DNA of 8,194 nucleotides, from NCBI GenBank assembly GCA_934717675.1, contig CAKUYZ010000078.1, forward strand, positions 1 to 8,194, written 5' to 3'. How positions within the stretch are numbered: position 1 is the first letter of the stretch; each line of letters begins with the position of its first letter. The notes under the pieces were generated by a model. That model made no database searches. It was not told the origin of the DNA and saw nothing but the letters and a program-made list of their open reading frames with translations. Positions 7,030 through 8,194 of this stretch are shown here, in pieces. Source of the DNA: an uncultured Bacteroidales bacterium. GTDB taxonomy: Bacteria > Bacteroidota > Bacteroidia > Bacteroidales > Marinilabiliaceae. Position numbers and translations under genes: made by a program.

Positions 7030-8040
7030 ATGGGCAAAAAGCAAATCCTCTACGTAGTCAACCCCCGCTCCGGCGTGGGGAGAAAGAATACCATTGAGAA
7101 TGAGATAAAAGAGCGCACCGACAGCTCAAAGATTGATTTCGAGATCATCCACACCACACATCGCGGCCACGCCACAGAGATTGCCACAAAGAGTCGCGAC
7201 CAGATTGACGCCGTCATAGCTGTTGGCGGAGACGGCACGGTAAACGAGGTGGGCAACGGGCTGCTGGGCAGCTCCACCGCCATGGGCATAATCCCATGCG
7301 GGTCTGGCAACGGGCTAGCGCGAGAGTTGGACATACCCCTCCGCACCTCCTCCGCAATAGACGTGATCAACGAGACGGACACCCGGCAGATCGATGTTCT
7401 CCGCGTGGGTGAACGAGTGTCTCTAAACGTCGCCGGCGTTGGTTTCGACGCCTACATCAGCCACCTTTTCGCCAACAAGAAAAACCGAGGGCCGCTGCAA
7501 TACATGAACCTTATTGCCAAAGAGTTCCCCGCATACAAGCCAATCGAATATGTCCTTGACATTGACGGGGACATATTCCAAAGGAAAGCGTTCCTCATAA
7601 GTTTCGCAAACTCCAGCCAATGGGGCAACAACATACACATCGCCCCTAACGCCCGCCTAGATGATGGCCTTATGGACGTGTGCATGGTGTCCGAATTTCC
7701 CAATATGGCCATACCCTCGCTCGTCATATCACTCCTCAGCCAATCCATCGAAAACAACAAATATGATGAGATGATAAGGACAAGCCGAGTCTCGCTGCGC
7801 AACAGCGAGAGCCTTATGGCCCACGTAGACGGCGAACCAATCATGCTCCCGCCGTTTGCCACAATAAGTGTCGAGCCGTTGGCCCTGAAGGTCGTGGTTC
7901 CACCTTCCGACTTCTACGACGGCCTGCGTTTCAGCCCGGCCCGCATACGCGAGCAGTTCATCAACACGGGGGAACAGACGTTCAACAAGGTGAAAGAGCA
8001 CCTCTCTGAAATACGCCAAATGTTCAAAGACGGACTTTAG
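7030..8040 (+). CDS. YegS/BmrU-family lipid kinase (diacylglycerol kinase catalytic domain)
   Basis: Members of this family phosphorylate diacylglycerol or related lipids (sphingoid bases in some), using ATP, at the inner face of the cytoplasmic membrane. The 336-residue protein has the N-terminal nucleotide-binding motif VVNPRSGVGRKN at 9-20, the catalytic-domain signature VGGDGTVNEV at 65-74, and IPCGSGNGLARELDIP at 88-103. The C-terminal beta-sandwich domain includes NVAGVGFDAYI at 133-143, NARLDDGLMDVCMV at 207-220 and HVDGEP at 265-270 with the usual Asp/Glu pair. After the core, about 35 charged residues (from about 300) form a probable helical tail of unknown role. No signal peptide or membrane helix is seen, consistent with a peripheral membrane enzyme. 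It is the last gene of the unit, 26 nt after the MBL gene. Some Bacteroidetes may use such an enzyme on sphingolipid bases; the sequence cannot decide the substrate. Confidence 0.94.
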   Translation: MGKKQILYVVNPRSGVGRKNTIENEIKERTDSSKIDFEIIHTTHRGHATEIATKSRDQIDAVIAVGGDGTVNEVGNGLLGSSTAMGIIPCGSGNGLARELDIPLRTSSAIDVINETDTRQIDVLRVGERVSLNVAGVGFDAYISHLFANKKNRGPLQYMNLIAKEFPAYKPIEYVLDIDGDIFQRKAFLISFANSSQWGNNIHIAPNARLDDGLMDVCMVSEFPNMAIPSLVISLLSQSIENNKYDEMIRTSRVSLRNSESLMAHVDGEPIMLPPFATISVEPLALKVVVPPSDFYDGLRFSPARIREQFINTGEQTFNKVKEHLSEIRQMFKDGL

Positions 8041-8112
8041 TGGCAAAACGAGGGCCTTTAACCTGCGCATTGCCATAAATTATGCTTTAATAACATCGGC
8101 CCCAGTTTTTCG
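8041..8112 (+). other. Intergenic stretch after the lipid kinase gene
   Basis: No gene is visible. A 6-bp inverted repeat, TGGCAA at 8041-8046 and TTGCCA at 8070-8075, begins immediately after the stop codon but is followed by mixed AT sequence, not a T run. GGGCC at 8052-8056 could instead pair with GGCCC at 8098-8102 just before a run of five T (8106-8110), but the loop would be 41 nt. One of these may help end transcription; neither is convincing. Confidence 0.3.
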
Positions 8113-8144
8113 TTTGCCCATTTGGACTTAATCTTCTAAATTTG
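8113..8144 (+). promoter_or_regulatory. Bacteroides-type promoter near the window end
   Basis: TTTG at 8113-8116 and TAAATTTG at 8137-8144 match both the -33 (TTTG) and -7 (TAnnTTTG) consensus boxes, with 20 nt between them, close to the usual spacing. This is the best promoter match in the window. Transcription would begin around 8150-8152 and read out of the window on the + strand, so the downstream gene is separate from the lipid kinase unit. Motif match only. Confidence 0.68.
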
Positions 8145-8194
8145 CAAAAGTCGTTCTTTGCGATGCCGCGCCGTCTTTACGGCGAAAGGGTTCT
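8145..8194 (+). other. Start of an unidentified transcript or short-leader gene, cut by the window end
   Basis: The 50 bases after the promoter-like site contain a small hairpin, CGCCGT at 8169-8174 and ACGGCG at 8179-8184, with a CTTT loop. An ATG at 8163-8165 opens a frame reading MPRRLYGERV to the end of the window; it would leave a leader of only about 12 nt. The hairpin would fall inside such a gene, or else belong to an untranslated leader or RNA gene. Too little sequence remains to choose. Confidence 0.3.

Noticed and set aside
7050..7862. Minus-strand frames of 71-136 codons under the lipid kinase gene
   Set aside because: They are shadows of a well-conserved kinase frame and none shows protein-family features.
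8041..8075. TGGCAA...TTGCCA inverted repeat as a terminator of the kinase operon
   Set aside because: The stem is only 6 bp with a 23-nt loop and no following T tract, so it is too weak to call.
1..8194. Recent horizontal acquisition or a mobile element in the window
   Set aside because: No transposase, integrase, att-like direct repeats, tRNA edge or obvious shift in base composition was seen.

Overview
The window looks like a chromosomal segment of a Bacteroidetes bacterium, most likely order Bacteroidales. Three signs support this: a SusD / SusE-like / glycoside hydrolase lipoprotein cluster, lipoproteins whose mature N-termini begin Cys followed by a run of Asp/Glu (the surface-export pattern of this phylum), and promoter-like sites matching the Bacteroides TTTG (-33) / TAnnTTTG (-7) consensus rather than sigma70. 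Base composition appears balanced, near 50% GC by eye. Every supported gene is on the + strand and genes are tightly packed.

Region 1 (1-4346) is the downstream end of a polysaccharide utilization locus (PUL). It holds the C-terminal two thirds or so of a SusD/RagB nutrient-binding lipoprotein, a multidomain SusE/SusF-like surface glycan-binding lipoprotein, and a GH53 endo-beta-1,4-galactanase lipoprotein. The gaps are 19 and 8 nt, and the cluster closes with a perfect 12-bp GC-rich terminator hairpin. GH53 is essentially a one-activity family, so the likely target is beta-1,4-galactan, such as the galactan side chains of pectic rhamnogalacturonan I. The surface proteins would bind and cut the chain, and the SusD protein, with a SusC transporter expected just upstream of the window, would import the oligosaccharides. 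No beta-galactosidase is visible before the terminator.

Region 2 (4343-8040) is a second probable operon. It starts at a promoter-like site immediately after the terminator and contains a YbaK-type Cys-tRNA(Pro) deacylase, an unusual BspA-type leucine-rich-repeat protein with no signal peptide that overlaps the ybaK end, a PhnP-like metallo-beta-lactamase-fold hydrolase, and a YegS/BmrU-type lipid (diacylglycerol) kinase. Apart from the LRR protein these are ordinary conserved genes. Nothing in the sequence ties them to one pathway, so co-transcription is inferred from spacing.

Region 3 (8041-8194) has no complete gene. It carries a good promoter-like site and the start of a transcript or short-leader gene that runs off the window.

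I saw no clear undescribed system. The points most worth a second look are the duplicated aromatic-rich modules in the glycan-binding protein, the cytosolic BspA-type LRR protein coupled to ybaK, and the compact terminator/promoter boundary. I saw no tRNA, rRNA, CRISPR array, insertion sequence or integrase.
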